A stretch of DNA of 64,000 nucleotides from Lachnospiraceae bacterium (GCA_030537145.1 JAUNON010000004.1:6513-70512); one strand, 5' to 3'. Shown: positions 53,941-63,270, counted from the first letter of the stretch. The notes: a model not told the origin generated them from the sequence alone. Numbers and translations are program-made.

Positions 53941-54582
53941 CTAGAGCTTTACGCTGACAGCGGCCCCGTCCCCAATCGGTACGATCGTGGTCAGCAGCCC
54001 CTCCGTATGCTTCAGCTCATACAGGTAATCCCGCATCCTTTTATAAATGGTACGGTTTCTCCGCTCCACTGCATAGTGGGATTCTATAATATCCCCGTCC
54101 TGCAGCACATTGTCTGACACCATAACGCCGCCTTTGGATAAAAGCCGCAGCGTCTCCGGCAGAAAATGTATATACTGCCCCTTTGCCGCATCCATAAAAA
54201 TAAAATCGTAGGGGCCCTGAAGCTGCCGCAAAATCGGGAGTGCGTCTCCCTCCAGAAGCCGGATCTTCCCTCCCTTGGGAGCCCGTGCAAAATTCTCCCT
54301 CGCCTGCGGAATCCGCTTCTCATACTTTTCGATCGTAGTGATCCTGCAGTCCTCCGGGGAATATTCCGCCATCAAAAGCGCAGAAAAGCCAACGGCTGTC
54401 CCAACCTCCAGAATGCTTCCAGGCTGCTTCAATTCCAAAAGCACCCGCAGAAAGCTTTTCATCTCCTGACGGATGATGGGAATCCCGGCAAGCCTTGCGT
54501 TTTGCTCCAATTCGTCCAAAAACGGCGTACAGCCCCGTTCCAGGGAATTGATATAAGTTACCATCCGCTCATCTACTATCAT
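53941..54582 (-). CDS. SAM-dependent O-methyltransferase, likely tRNA 5-hydroxyuridine methyltransferase (TrmR-like)
   Basis: 213 residues. A class I O-methyltransferase of the YrrM/TrmR type: ILEVGTAVGFSALLMAEYS is SAM motif I, FIFMDAAKGQY holds the metal-binding Asp, and VMVSDNVLQDGDI the second metal site. The start MIVDERMVTYINSLERG was preferred, as GGGAG lies before it. In B. subtilis TrmR methylates ho5U to mo5U, and the U32 gene 82 bases away makes ho5U. Tandem placement of the two steps supports the function. Confidence 0.88.
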   Translation of the reverse strand: MIVDERMVTYINSLERGCTPFLDELEQNARLAGIPIIRQEMKSFLRVLLELKQPGSILEVGTAVGFSALLMAEYSPEDCRITTIEKYEKRIPQARENFARAPKGGKIRLLEGDALPILRQLQGPYDFIFMDAAKGQYIHFLPETLRLLSKGGVMVSDNVLQDGDIIESHYAVERRNRTIYKRMRDYLYELKHTEGLLTTIVPIGDGAAVSVKL

Positions 54583-54599
54583 AGAAACTCCCATCCCGG

Positions 54600-54959
54600 C
54601 TAAACGATGATGGCATCCTTCAGCGCATCCAGTTGGATATCCGTCACATTCATCACTTCCATGCTGATCTTCTGCAGCATCCGGCAGAGACTCAGCTCAC
54701 AGGACAGATATTCCGCCGCCAGCCGGTCCTTTCTCATCTCCTGCCGTTCAAACGCCAGCCGGTTCATTTCGTCCAGCAAGTCAATGGAGCTGTTGGAATT
54801 CTGCAGCAAATACGCTTTTCTGCGGAAATCATCTACTTTTTTCCGCTCCTCCGGCTTTCCTTCCATATCTTCTTTAATTTTCTCAAAATTTTTGTATTCC
54901 TGACTGTTTCGGATCGCTTCCAAAAGCGCCCGAGTACATGCTTCTACCGTATGATCCAT
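54600..54959 (-). CDS. YlbF/YmcA-family protein
   Basis: 119 residues, helical, with AIRNSQEYKNFEKIKEDMEGKPEERKKVDDFRRKAYLLQN. Family members YlbF, YmcA and YaaT in B. subtilis form the Y-complex that helps RNase Y process mRNA and affects competence and sporulation. It starts a few bases after the RNase J terminator, behind AGGAGAAAG. Confidence 0.88.
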   Translation of the reverse strand: MDHTVEACTRALLEAIRNSQEYKNFEKIKEDMEGKPEERKKVDDFRRKAYLLQNSNSSIDLLDEMNRLAFERQEMRKDRLAAEYLSCELSLCRMLQKISMEVMNVTDIQLDALKDAIIV

Positions 54960-54970
54960 CGCTTTCTCCT

Positions 54971-55019
54971 AAAAAGGGAGCTGCCGCAACGCTTTCCAAT
55001 CACATTTTACGGCAGCCCC
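54971..55019 (-). terminator. Terminator of the RNase J gene
   Basis: GGGGCTGCCGTAAAATGTG pairs with the arm containing GCGTTGCGGCAGCTCCC, followed by TTTTT. The T-run ends one base before the AGGAG of ylbF, so ylbF needs read-through or a promoter inside the rnj gene. Confidence 0.86.
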
Positions 55020-55028
55020 AATCCTTAT

Positions 55029-56699
55029 TTACTCATCTACTTCCATAATAATCGGCAAAATCATGGGACTTCTCTTGGTACGCTTCCACAGGAAATCACT
55101 TAAGGAATCCCGAATGGAATTCTTGATCTTGCCCCAATCCGTCATTTTGTGCTCCAGACAGTTATCCAGCGCATTCTCCACCACAGTTCTGGCCTCGTCC
55201 ATCAGATCCTCCGACTCCCTCACATAAACGAAGCCTCTGGATACGATGTCCGGTCCCGCCAGCACCTGATTGCTGTATTTTCCCAGAGTCAGAACCACGA
55301 TCAGAATACCGTCCTCCGCCAGATGCTGACGGTCACGCAGCACGATATTTCCCACATCGCCCACGCCCAGGCCATCCACCAGAATCGCCCCGGTCTGCAC
55401 ATGGCCCGCCACACAGGCCTTTTCCTCCGAAAGCTCCAGCACATCGCCGCTCTTTAAAATAAAGATATGATCCTTCTCAATTCCCAGAGACCGTGCAAGC
55501 TGAGCCTGCGCTGTCAGGTGACGGTATTCCCCGTGCACCGGGATGGCGTATTTGGGTTTCACCAGAGAATAAATCAGCTTGATCTCTTCCTGACAGGCAT
55601 GTCCGGAAACATGGACATCCTGGAAGATCACGTCTGCGCCCTTCATGCACAGCTCATTGATCACATTGGAGACCGCCTTTTCATTCCCCGGAATGGGATT
55701 GGAACTGAAAATGACCGTATCCCCCGGCTTGATCATCACCTTTTTATGCATATTGGCAGCCATACGGGACAGCGCCGCCATAGACTCTCCCTGGCTTCCT
55801 GTCGTAATCAGCACCATCTTCTCATCCGGATAATTCTTCATTTGCTCCAGATCAATCAGTGTATTTTCCGGAATATTCAGATAGCCAAGCTCTGCGGCCG
55901 TAGAGATCACGTTTACCATGCTGCGGCCCTCGACCACCACCTTCCGGCCGAATTTATAGGCGGAATTAATGATCTGCTGCACCCGGTCCACATTCGATGC
56001 AAATGTGGCGATAATGATCCTGGTATTCGTATGCTCGGAAAAAATATTGTCAAAGGTACGGCCTACGGTACGTTCCGAAGCAGTAAAGCCCTTCCGCTCC
56101 GCATTCGTACTATCGCACATCAGCGCCAGAACCCCTTTCTTTCCGATCTCCGCAAAACGCTGCAGATCAATGGCATCCCCAAATACCGGAGTATAATCCA
56201 CCTTGAAATCGCCGGTATGCACCACGATGCCTGCCGGTGAATAAATCGCCAGGGCTACCGCATCCTGGATACTGTGGTTCGTCTTAATAAACTCGATCCG
56301 GAAGCTGCCCAGGTTGATGGACTGTCCCGGACGGACCACCTTTCTTTTTGTAGTCTTAGTCAGGTTATGCTCCTTTAATTTATGCTCAATCAATCCCATT
56401 GTCAGCTTCGTGGCATAAATGGGAATGTTAATCTCCCGCAGTACGTAGGGCAGCGCCCCGATATGGTCCTCATGACCGTGAGTAAATACAAAGCCCTTTA
56501 CCTTATCTATATGATCCTTCAGATAAGTGATATCCGGAATCACCAGGTCTATTCCCAGCATATCGTCCTCCGGGAATGCCAAACCGCAGTCCACAACAAT
56601 AATACTGTCCTCATATTCAAAGGCAGTAATATTCATCCCGATTTGCTCCAGACCGCCCAACGGGATGATTCTCAATTTTGAATTTTTTGAAACTTTCAA
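55029..56699 (-). CDS. rnj: Ribonuclease J
   Basis: Endo- and 5'-to-3' exoribonuclease of Gram-positives. 556 residues. The metallo-beta-lactamase zinc motif HGHEDHIG lies near residue 74-81, the next ligands are HTGDFKVDY (about 160) and CDSTNAE. The beta-CASP part has EGRSMVNV, GSQGE and HVSGHA with a late HGEYRHL. A TTG start follows GGAGGTG. Likely works with the YlbF-linked decay machinery downstream. Confidence 0.96.
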   Translation of the reverse strand: MKVSKNSKLRIIPLGGLEQIGMNITAFEYEDSIIVVDCGLAFPEDDMLGIDLVIPDITYLKDHIDKVKGFVFTHGHEDHIGALPYVLREINIPIYATKLTMGLIEHKLKEHNLTKTTKRKVVRPGQSINLGSFRIEFIKTNHSIQDAVALAIYSPAGIVVHTGDFKVDYTPVFGDAIDLQRFAEIGKKGVLALMCDSTNAERKGFTASERTVGRTFDNIFSEHTNTRIIIATFASNVDRVQQIINSAYKFGRKVVVEGRSMVNVISTAAELGYLNIPENTLIDLEQMKNYPDEKMVLITTGSQGESMAALSRMAANMHKKVMIKPGDTVIFSSNPIPGNEKAVSNVINELCMKGADVIFQDVHVSGHACQEEIKLIYSLVKPKYAIPVHGEYRHLTAQAQLARSLGIEKDHIFILKSGDVLELSEEKACVAGHVQTGAILVDGLGVGDVGNIVLRDRQHLAEDGILIVVLTLGKYSNQVLAGPDIVSRGFVYVRESEDLMDEARTVVENALDNCLEHKMTDWGKIKNSIRDSLSDFLWKRTKRSPMILPIIMEVDE

Positions 56700-56836
56700 T
56701 CTGCACCTCCAATTATAATTTCACGAATCCATCTGTCTAAATCTGTGTTATGAGGCGAAGTCGTTTTCGTATGCCTGCCTGCTCCGTCCGTGGCAGAACA
56801 TCCGTCTTTCCATGCGCAGTTCCGATCTTTGGCCTG

Positions 56837-57097
56837 CTACATTTTGATCTCCACATCCTCCAACATCTCTGCAAAAACCCGGCCCACTGCATCCAGCTCG
56901 CCGTCCTCCTCTACGATCTCGTAAAGGGCCTCGCTTTCCCCGTCCTTGGATAAATCCTTCAGTATCCAGGCTTCGCCGTCCTCCTCTTCTGTCTCTGTCA
57001 CCAAAAGGTAGGAAGTCCCGCCGATCCTGGTCTGCTCCAGCACATAAAATTCCGCTGCGCCCTCTTCTCCCGCCAGCGCAAATTTAATCTTTTCCAT
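56837..57097 (-). CDS. DUF1292 family protein (YrzB-like)
   Basis: 86 residues, acidic. It contains TSYLLVTETEEEDGEAWILKD and ALYEIVEEDGELDAVGRVFAEML, the DUF1292 pattern. Function unknown. In most Firmicutes it forms a conserved string with ireB and ruvX, as here. Confidence 0.9.
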   Translation of the reverse strand: MEKIKFALAGEEGAAEFYVLEQTRIGGTSYLLVTETEEEDGEAWILKDLSKDGESEALYEIVEEDGELDAVGRVFAEMLEDVEIKM

Positions 57098-57145
57098 TCT
57101 CTGTTCCTCAACAATCCGCCATTCTGTCTGATGCCCTGCAGCAGC

Positions 57146-57607
57146 TCAGCTCTCCGTATGTTTTTGAAAAGCAGCACGGTCCAGATATCCCTGCAGGATA
57201 TAGACTGCTGCAATCTGATCTACATAATCCTTCCGTTTTTCTCTTCGCACACCGGCCTCCATCAGGGTACGGTTTGCAGCTACCGTGGTAAGACGCTCGT
57301 CCCACATCTCCACCGGCAGTCCCGTTCTCTGCTTCAGCTTTTCTCCAAAGGCCAAAGATTTTTCAGCCCTGTCTCCCACAGAATTGTTCATGTTTTTCGG
57401 AAAGCCCAGAACGATCCTGGTAACATGATACTCTGCGATCAGTGCTTCAATCCGCGCCAGTGTCTGGCGAAGCTTATTCTCGGATGTTCTTCGTATGATC
57501 TCAATCCCCTGGGCAGTCAGTCCCAGTCCGTCGCTCACTGCCACTCCGACTGTCTTTGAGCCGTAATCCAGCCCCATAATGATTTCCTGTTTTACTTCTG
57601 CTGCCAT
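57146..57607 (-). CDS. ruvX: Holliday junction resolvase-like protein RuvX (YqgF)
   Basis: 153 residues, RNase H fold. [19 protein letters not shown] (from residue 11) carries the first catalytic Asp, [15 protein letters not shown] the central motif, and DERLTT with DQIAAVYIL the later acidic residues. It processes pre-16S rRNA ends in E. coli. A start at residue 11 is possible since AGGA lies before it. The first codons overlap ireB by 16 bases. Confidence 0.94.
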   Translation of the reverse strand: MAAEVKQEIIMGLDYGSKTVGVAVSDGLGLTAQGIEIIRRTSENKLRQTLARIEALIAEYHVTRIVLGFPKNMNNSVGDRAEKSLAFGEKLKQRTGLPVEMWDERLTTVAANRTLMEAGVRREKRKDYVDQIAAVYILQGYLDRAAFQKHTES

Positions 57608-57861
57608 GACTTATTCCGAATGTACTCCTTCAGCAGTTCTTCCACCAGCTCATCCCGCTCTACCTTCATAATCATGCTTCTGGCATTTTTATGACTCGTA
57701 ATATAGGTAGGATCACCGGACATAATATATCCTACGATCTGACTCACCGGATTGTACCCTTTTTCCGCCATCGCACTGTAAACGATCTCCAGCACGCTCT
57801 TTACTCTGGTCTCCGGATCCGTGCTGACTTTAAAATATTGTGTATTGTTGATTTCAGCCAT
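57592..57861 (-). CDS. ireB: IreB family regulatory phosphoprotein
   Basis: 89 residues, starting [24 protein letters not shown]. The N-terminal Thr region matches the IreK/PASTA-kinase phosphorylation site in E. faecalis IreB, a regulator of beta-lactam tolerance. [25 protein letters not shown] is conserved. Located between mtaB and ruvX, 90 bases after mtaB. Confidence 0.93.
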   Translation of the reverse strand: MAEINNTQYFKVSTDPETRVKSVLEIVYSAMAEKGYNPVSQIVGYIMSGDPTYITSHKNARSMIMKVERDELVEELLKEYIRNKSWQQK

Positions 57862-57951
57862 CTTATCACGCCCTTACTTAAAACTTAGCAGCTCTCTTAT
57901 CCGCTTTCCCGAATTCCTATCCAATTCAGATTTTATTTTAATATAAATATG

Positions 57952-59340
57952 TCAATTAATCAATCCTTTTTCCAAATTCCTTTTGGGCGCAAAAAGCAGG
58001 TATCCTTCCTGCGCCTCCGCCTGCAGGGTACCGGATAAAATCTGATTTTCGCAGTTGCCGTCAGCCGGGATCACGGCACGGATATATTCTTTTGTATATC
58101 CCACATAGTATTCCCCGCTTTTCAGAGAAAGTTTCTCCTCGAAAAGGATCTCACAGTCCCTGCCGATCCATTCCTGCTCAAATGCAGCCTTATTTTTCCT
58201 GTTCAGTTCCAGAAGCACGTCACTGCGGGCCGCCTTCACGGCCTCAGTAACCTGCCCCGGCATTTCCGCCGCCCGGGTGCCCTTCCTTTTGGAATATTTG
58301 AAAATGTGCGTCTCATAAAGCTTCGCTTTCTCCAGGAAGGATACGGTCTGCGCAAATTCCTCCTCCGTCTCTCCCGGGAAGCCTACGATTACATCTGTGG
58401 TCAGGGCAGGCCGGTCAAAATAGTCCCGCAGAATGCCGCAACGCTTCAAATATTCCTCCGCCGTGTATCTGCGGTTCATCCGCTTCAGCACCGTATCGCA
58501 GCCGCTCTGCAGAGACAGATGAAAATGAGGGCAAAGCTTGGGCAGACGGCTCATAGCTGCAGCAAACTCCTCCGTTACAATTCCCGGCTCCAGCGACCCC
58601 AGCCGGATTCTGCTTATGCCTTCTATCTCATGAACCTGCCGGATCAGCTCCGTCAGACTGCTGTCCTGATCGGTTCCGTAGGAGCTTAAATGGATTCCGG
58701 TCAGCACCACCTCCCGAACGCCGTTTTCTGTCAACGCCCGAATCTCCCGGAGTACCTCCGAAAGCTCCCGGCTTCTGGCCCGCCCTCTGGCATAGGGAAT
58801 GATGCAGTAGCTGCAAAACTGGTTGCATCCGTCCTGCACCTTAATATAAGCTCTGGTGTGCGCCTCTGTCCGGGTAATAAAAAGCGATTCATATTCCTTC
58901 GTATGATTCACATCAATGATCTGCTCTGACGGACAGGACTCCTGCGGTCCGGCTCCTGCTGCCGCGCTTTGCCGTTCCTGCTCTGCCTCATATTCCTGCA
59001 GCACCGCTGCCAGGTCCTTCTTCCGATTATTCCCAAGAATGATATCTGCCTCCACCGCCAGGCCGGTTCGTTCCTTTGCCGTCTGCACATAGCAGCCCGC
59101 CGCCACCACAATCGCATTCGGATTCAGCTTCTTTGCCCTATGAAGCATCTGCCTGGATTTCCGGTCTGCAATATTTGTGACAGAGCAGGTATTGATGACG
59201 TATACATCCGCTCCGGGCTCAAAGGGCACAATCTCATAGCCTGCCTGCTCCAGAAGCTGCTGCATCGCTTCCGTCTCATATGCATTTACCTTGCACCCCA
59301 GATTATGAAGCGCCGCTTTTTTTCCGTTTTTTTTCATCAT
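57952..59340 (-). CDS. mtaB: tRNA methylthiotransferase MtaB
   Basis: Adds a methylthio group to t6A at tRNA position 37. 462 residues. The N-terminal MTTase domain has Cys16, Cys52 and Cys83 for the auxiliary cluster. The radical SAM motif CNQFCSYC lies at 172-179. A C-terminal TRAM domain follows (about 380-445). AAGGAGCGAAAGC precedes the ATG. A Gln/Ala-rich linker (about 115-138) separates the domains. Confidence 0.96.
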   Translation of the reverse strand: MMKKNGKKAALHNLGCKVNAYETEAMQQLLEQAGYEIVPFEPGADVYVINTCSVTNIADRKSRQMLHRAKKLNPNAIVVAAGCYVQTAKERTGLAVEADIILGNNRKKDLAAVLQEYEAEQERQSAAAGAGPQESCPSEQIIDVNHTKEYESLFITRTEAHTRAYIKVQDGCNQFCSYCIIPYARGRARSRELSEVLREIRALTENGVREVVLTGIHLSSYGTDQDSSLTELIRQVHEIEGISRIRLGSLEPGIVTEEFAAAMSRLPKLCPHFHLSLQSGCDTVLKRMNRRYTAEEYLKRCGILRDYFDRPALTTDVIVGFPGETEEEFAQTVSFLEKAKLYETHIFKYSKRKGTRAAEMPGQVTEAVKAARSDVLLELNRKNKAAFEQEWIGRDCEILFEEKLSLKSGEYYVGYTKEYIRAVIPADGNCENQILSGTLQAEAQEGYLLFAPKRNLEKGLIN

Positions 59341-59479
59341 TGCTTTCGCTCCTTCGCGTTCCCGTTCCCTGCGGCAATTCCAATGCCATTCCCGCCGCCG
59401 GGTATCTTTTCCCTTCGGCGCTTCAACATTTCGCCGATTTTTCTGCCCGCATCCCGCCCCAACTTATCCAGTTTTTATC

Positions 59480-59508
59480 TTGACTTTTATTATTATTAAC
59501 GTTAAGAT
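59480..59508 (+). promoter_or_regulatory. Promoter of the HPr-like gene
   Basis: -35 TTGACT (59480-59485), 17-bp spacer, -10 TAAGAT (59503-59508), 41 bases before the ATG. Confidence 0.78.
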
Positions 59509-59549
59509 ATGCGTATAAATCACTTTATATCTTATGGAGGAAATGGCGA

Positions 59550-59780
59550 ATGAAAACAGTTCAGATTTCATTAAATTCGATTGACAAGGTAAAATCTTTC
59601 GTCAATGATATTACAAAATTTAACTATGACTTCGATTTAGTATCCGGAAGATATGTCATTGATGCCAAATCAATTATGGGAATTTTCAGCCTGGATCTGT
59701 CCAAACCGATTGACCTGAGCATTCACGCAGAAGATGACATTGATGAGATCCTCGAAACCCTGAAGCCGTACCTGATTTAA
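59550..59780 (+). CDS. HPr-fold protein lacking the catalytic histidine (Crh-like)
   Basis: 76 residues. RYVIDAKSIMGIFSLDL (about 34-50) is the HPr signature around the regulatory serine, here Ser41. The region that in HPr carries the PTS-phosphorylated His15 is SIDKVKSF, with no histidine, so it cannot carry phosphate in sugar transport. It fits the idea of Crh, a B. subtilis HPr paralogue that has only the Ser46 site and co-activates CcpA. It is an isolated plus-strand gene with its own promoter and terminator. Confidence 0.82.
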   Translation: MKTVQISLNSIDKVKSFVNDITKFNYDFDLVSGRYVIDAKSIMGIFSLDLSKPIDLSIHAEDDIDEILETLKPYLI

Positions 59781-59811
59781 CTGCAGCCCCCCCTGAGGGG
59801 AAGTATATTCC

Positions 59812-59842
59812 GTCCCTGGGCCATCCGCCCAGGGATTTTTTT
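59812..59842 (+). terminator. Terminator of the HPr-like gene
   Basis: TCCCTGGG (59813-59820) and GCCCAGGGA (59827-59835) with a 6-base loop and seven T residues. The TIR repeat starts one base later. Confidence 0.9.
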
Positions 59843-59843
59843 G

Positions 59844-60006
59844 TATAAGTCCAGTCTCAAAGCAGAGACGGATGGGCTGCTGGCAGGCCATTCCGGCTAT
59901 GCTTTCGAGACGACAACAGGTATGAGGAAGCAGGGCGGTTAGCCCGAATTCCGAATAGCTGTAGGATTGCGGAAGCACAAAGTGCGGAGCAATCCGTGGA
60001 CTTATA
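59844..60006. repeat. TIR repeat element, 163-bp copy
   Basis: Terminal inverted repeats TATAAGTCCA (59844-59853) and TGGACTTATA (59997-60006). The inside closely matches the 208-bp copy at 24940-25147 but has a single 45-bp GAAGCAGGGCGG unit. Inserted just behind the HPr-like gene terminator. Confidence 0.88.
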
Positions 60007-60017
60007 TTATTCGTGGC

Positions 60018-60076
60018 AGTCCAGTCTCAAAGCAGAGACGGATGGACTGCTGGCAGACCATTCCGGCTATGCTTTT
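60018..60076. repeat. Truncated third TIR element copy
   Basis: Starts AGTCCAGTCTCAAAGC and matches the first 59 bases of the element (after the TATA end) to GGCTATGCTTTT, then stops. It lies 11 bases after the full copy and 5 bases before the thiI stop codon. Confidence 0.78.
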
Positions 60077-60081
60077 GCATT

Positions 60082-61260
60082 CTATTCTATATGAATCACT
60101 TCCGCAGTCTCAATCGCCGTCTGCACCAGCTCTTCGATCTTTTCTGACAACTTCAGCTCCGAGCGCCGGATGACGTTCAGATTCGGCTTTGTTACCGGAT
60201 GCTTTGCCACAAAGATGGTACAGCAGTCCTCAAAGGGCAGGATCGATGTTTCGTAGGTCCCGATTTTTTCTGAAATATCTACGATATCCTGCTTATCGAA
60301 GGCGATCAGCGGCCGGAATACCGGCATGGTGCACACCTCATTGGTGGCCGCCAGGCTCTGCATCGTCTGACTGGCTACCTGTCCGATGCTCTCTCCGGTC
60401 ACAAGGGACAGACATTTCTTCTCCCTGGCAAAATGCTCCGCCAGCCGCATCATATACCGGCGCATGATAATAGTCAGCTCCTCATGAGGGCACTTTTCAT
60501 AGATGTAAAGCTGAATATCTGTAAAATTCACCACATGCAGATCAATCGGGCCGGTATATCGGGCGATCTGTCTGGCCAGATCCACCACCTTCTGCTTGGC
60601 GCGCTCGCTGGTGTAGGGCGGTGCATGAAAATATGTGGCATCCAGGGTCACGCCGCGCTTGGAAATCATATAGCCGGCCACCGGACTGTCGATCCCGCCG
60701 GACAGCAACAGCATGGCCTTTCCGTTGGTTCCCACCGGCATTCCTCCCGGCCCCGGAATAATCTTGGAATAAATATAGATCTTTTCCCGGATTTCCACAT
60801 GAACCATGATCTCCGGCGTATGCACATCCACAGAGGACTCCGGAAACGCATCCAGAATCCTTCCCCCCAGATATGCATTGACCTCCATGGATTCTATGGG
60901 ATAATTCTTTCTGGCTCTTCTGGTATCGACCTTGAAGGTCTTTCCCTTCATATCATAAACGTCGGTAAGAAAAGCAATCACATCATTGCCTAATTCCTCC
61001 AACCCCTTATCTTCCGTTTTCATCACGGGGCAGATTCCCACAATACCGAATACCCGCTGCAATGCCTCAATGGTCTCGTCAAAATCAAAGAGCCCCTCCG
61101 CCTCTGCATAAATCCTTCCCTGTTCCCGGTATACATGAAAATCCCCGTCCGTCTTTTCCAGGGCACGGACGATCTGGCGCACCAACGCCTCCTCAAACAG
61201 ATGGCGGTTCTTCCCTTTTATGCCGATTTCCCCGTATTTGATTAGAAATGTCTTAAACAT
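60082..61260 (-). CDS. thiI: tRNA 4-thiouridine sulfurtransferase ThiI
   Basis: Makes 4-thiouridine at tRNA position 8 and can supply sulfur for thiamine. 392 residues. Layout: ferredoxin-like N-domain, THUMP (about 60-165), and the PP-loop ATPase with LLSGGIDSPVAGY (about 184-196). It lacks the C-terminal rhodanese domain of E. coli ThiI, as in B. subtilis. The cysteine desulfurase upstream is its likely sulfur donor. Confidence 0.96.
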   Translation of the reverse strand: MFKTFLIKYGEIGIKGKNRHLFEEALVRQIVRALEKTDGDFHVYREQGRIYAEAEGLFDFDETIEALQRVFGIVGICPVMKTEDKGLEELGNDVIAFLTDVYDMKGKTFKVDTRRARKNYPIESMEVNAYLGGRILDAFPESSVDVHTPEIMVHVEIREKIYIYSKIIPGPGGMPVGTNGKAMLLLSGGIDSPVAGYMISKRGVTLDATYFHAPPYTSERAKQKVVDLARQIARYTGPIDLHVVNFTDIQLYIYEKCPHEELTIIMRRYMMRLAEHFAREKKCLSLVTGESIGQVASQTMQSLAATNEVCTMPVFRPLIAFDKQDIVDISEKIGTYETSILPFEDCCTIFVAKHPVTKPNLNVIRRSELKLSEKIEELVQTAIETAEVIHIE

Positions 61261-61317
61261 AATTCCTCCGTTTTCTTATCCATAAATTCCGGACACATTC
61301 CGTTCGCATTCCCCGGC

Positions 61318-62478
61318 TCAATGCCGTGTATACCTTCTCAGCATCGGCAGCAGCTCCTGCAATGCGGCCAGACAATAATCAATCTCCTCAAACGTGGTCT
61401 GTTCACAGAAGCTGAACCGCAGCGTTGTCTCCAACAGCTCATGCTCCAGGTTGATCTCCTTTAGGACCGTGCTCACCGGAAGCTTCTTATTCGAAGAGCA
61501 GGCGGAGCCGGAGGAAACATAGATTTTCTTATCCTCCAATGCATGAAGCAGCACCTCGCTGCGCACGCCCCGAAAGCTGGCGCTGACAATATGGGGCGCC
61601 CCGGCTTCCCCAGCCTCATTGTTGACCTGCACATCCTCCAGTCCGGCCAGTCCGATCATCATTCTTTCCTTAACCGCATAGAGATGGGCAAGCTTTTCAT
61701 CAAAATTCCGGTAAGCCTCCTTTGCCGCCGCTCCCAGGCCTGCGATCCCCGGCACGTTATCCGTACCGGAACGCATTCCTCTCTGCTGGCCGCCTCCCAG
61801 AATCAGGGGATGCAGCTTTGTCTTTTCCTTCACATATAAAAATCCGCTTCCCTTAGGGCCGTGAATTTTGTGGCCGCTGACAGACAGCAGGTCGATCCCC
61901 AGCCTTTTGGGATAGATCCGGTACTTCCCGTAGGCCTGAATCGCATCCACATGAAACAGGATCCGGGGATCATATTCCTTTACTGTTTTTCCGATTTCTT
62001 CAATGGGCTCCAACGCCCCTATCTCATTATTTACATACATCACCGAAACCAGAATCGTATCCCTGCGCAGCGCATTCTTCAGATCCTCCAGACTGATATG
62101 CCCTTTCCGGTCTACCGGAAGATACGTCACCTCAAAGCCCTGCTCCTCCAGAAACATCAATGGCTGGATCACTGCTGCATGTTCAATGGAGCTGGTAATG
62201 ATATGCTTTCCGGTGCGCTGGTTGGCCTGCGCCGCACCCATCAGCGCCCAGTTATTAGATTCTGTTCCGCCGGAGGTAAAATAAATCTCCTTTTCACTGA
62301 CCTTCAGGGTGGCTGCGATGGTCTCTCTGGCCTCCCGCAGATACCGCTCAGCCTCCACGCCCTTCATATGTCTGGAAGAGGGATTGCCAAAATCCTCCAT
62401 CATCGTCTTAACCACAATTTCTTTCACGCTTTCCAGACACCGGGTCGTGGCCGAATTATCCAAATATGCTTCCATTCC
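61318..62478 (-). CDS. Cysteine desulfurase (NifS/IscS type)
   Basis: PLP enzyme releasing sulfur from cysteine. 386 residues with the start at 62478, behind AAGGAAATAGGA. PLP-binding Lys203 is in SVSGHKIHGPKG, the catalytic Cys326 in SSGSACSSNKK. An 18-base upstream in-frame ATG (62496) has no binding site. Next to thiI, so its dedicated role is probably tRNA thiolation (NifZ-type in B. subtilis). Confidence 0.95.
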   Translation of the reverse strand, partial: GMEAYLDNSATTRCLESVKEIVVKTMMEDFGNPSSRHMKGVEAERYLREARETIAATLKVSEKEIYFTSGGTESNNWALMGAAQANQRTGKHIITSSIEHAAVIQPLMFLEEQGFEVTYLPVDRKGHISLEDLKNALRRDTILVSVMYVNNEIGALEPIEEIGKTVKEYDPRILFHVDAIQAYGKYRIYPKRLGIDLLSVSGHKIHGPKGSGFLYVKEKTKLHPLILGGGQQRGMRSGTDNVPGIAGLGAAAKEAYRNFDEKLAHLYAVKERMMIGLAGLEDVQVNNEAGEAGAPHIVSASFRGVRSEVLLHALEDKKIYVSSGSACSSNKKLPVSTVLKEINLEHELLETTLRFSFCEQTTFEEIDYCLAALQELLPMLRRYTRH

Positions 62479-62526
62479 TATTTCCTTTCCATCCATGCGC
62501 CCTGCAAAGCATCCGGAACCGGATGC

Positions 62527-63270
62527 CTATTTCTCCTCCAGCCGGAACATCAGCGCCGACAGCACACACATCCCGGCTGTCTCTGTCCGAAGGATCCTCC
62601 GGCCCAGCGTAATCGCCTGTGCCCCCTGCCGCAGGGCCATCTCCACTTCCGCTTCCTCAAAGCCGCCCTCCGGCCCGATGAAAATACCCACTGACTGACC
62701 GGGCTGTATCCGGGCCAGAATCTCCCTGGTCCTGTCCATATCCTGGGCCAGCTCATAGGGAATCAGCTTCACATCCAGATCCCTTGCATACTCCAGCGCC
62801 TCCCCAAAGGACATGACCCGGCTTACGGCAGGAATGATCATCCGCTTAGACTGCTTTGCCGCACTCTCGGATATGGCATTCCAGCGTTTCCGCTTCGCCT
62901 CTTCCTTCCTGGCATCCAGCTTTACTACCGCCCGCTTTGTGGCTACGGGAATGATCTCATATGCGCCCAGCTCCACCGCCTTCTGAATAATCAGCTCCAT
63001 TTTATCGCTTTTGGGCAGTCCCTGAAACAGATAAAGCCTGGAAGGCAGCTCCACGCCGTTTTCCTCCACCCACAGGATCCTGGCCCTTACCGTCTCGTCC
63101 GAAAGCTCTGTCAATTCACACCGGTAATCCATCTTATCCAGCCCGGTACACAGACGCACCTGTTCTCCCGGCTTCATACGCAGCACATTTTTAATATGAT
63201 TCACATCCGGGCCTTCAATCACAATCTCCTTTTCCCCGATCTGATCCGGAGACACAAAAAAATGATACAT
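62527..63270 (-). CDS. rsmE: 16S rRNA (uracil(1498)-N(3))-methyltransferase
   Basis: Methylates U1498 of 16S rRNA. 247 residues, SPOUT fold: the PUA-like N-domain starts MYHFFVSPDQIG and the knot contains VGIFIGPEGGFEEAEVEMA and ITLGRRILRTETA. The start at 63270 follows AAAGGTTTG and overlaps the prmA stop, so the pair is coupled. Confidence 0.96.
   Translation of the reverse strand: MYHFFVSPDQIGEKEIVIEGPDVNHIKNVLRMKPGEQVRLCTGLDKMDYRCELTELSDETVRARILWVEENGVELPSRLYLFQGLPKSDKMELIIQKAVELGAYEIIPVATKRAVVKLDARKEEAKRKRWNAISESAAKQSKRMIIPAVSRVMSFGEALEYARDLDVKLIPYELAQDMDRTREILARIQPGQSVGIFIGPEGGFEEAEVEMALRQGAQAITLGRRILRTETAGMCVLSALMFRLEEK

Noticed and set aside
56712-56740. Promoter-like pair (TTAGAC and TATAAT) just before the RNase J gene
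   Set aside because: Transcription would start inside the ribosome-binding site, so it is unlikely to drive that gene; not listed.
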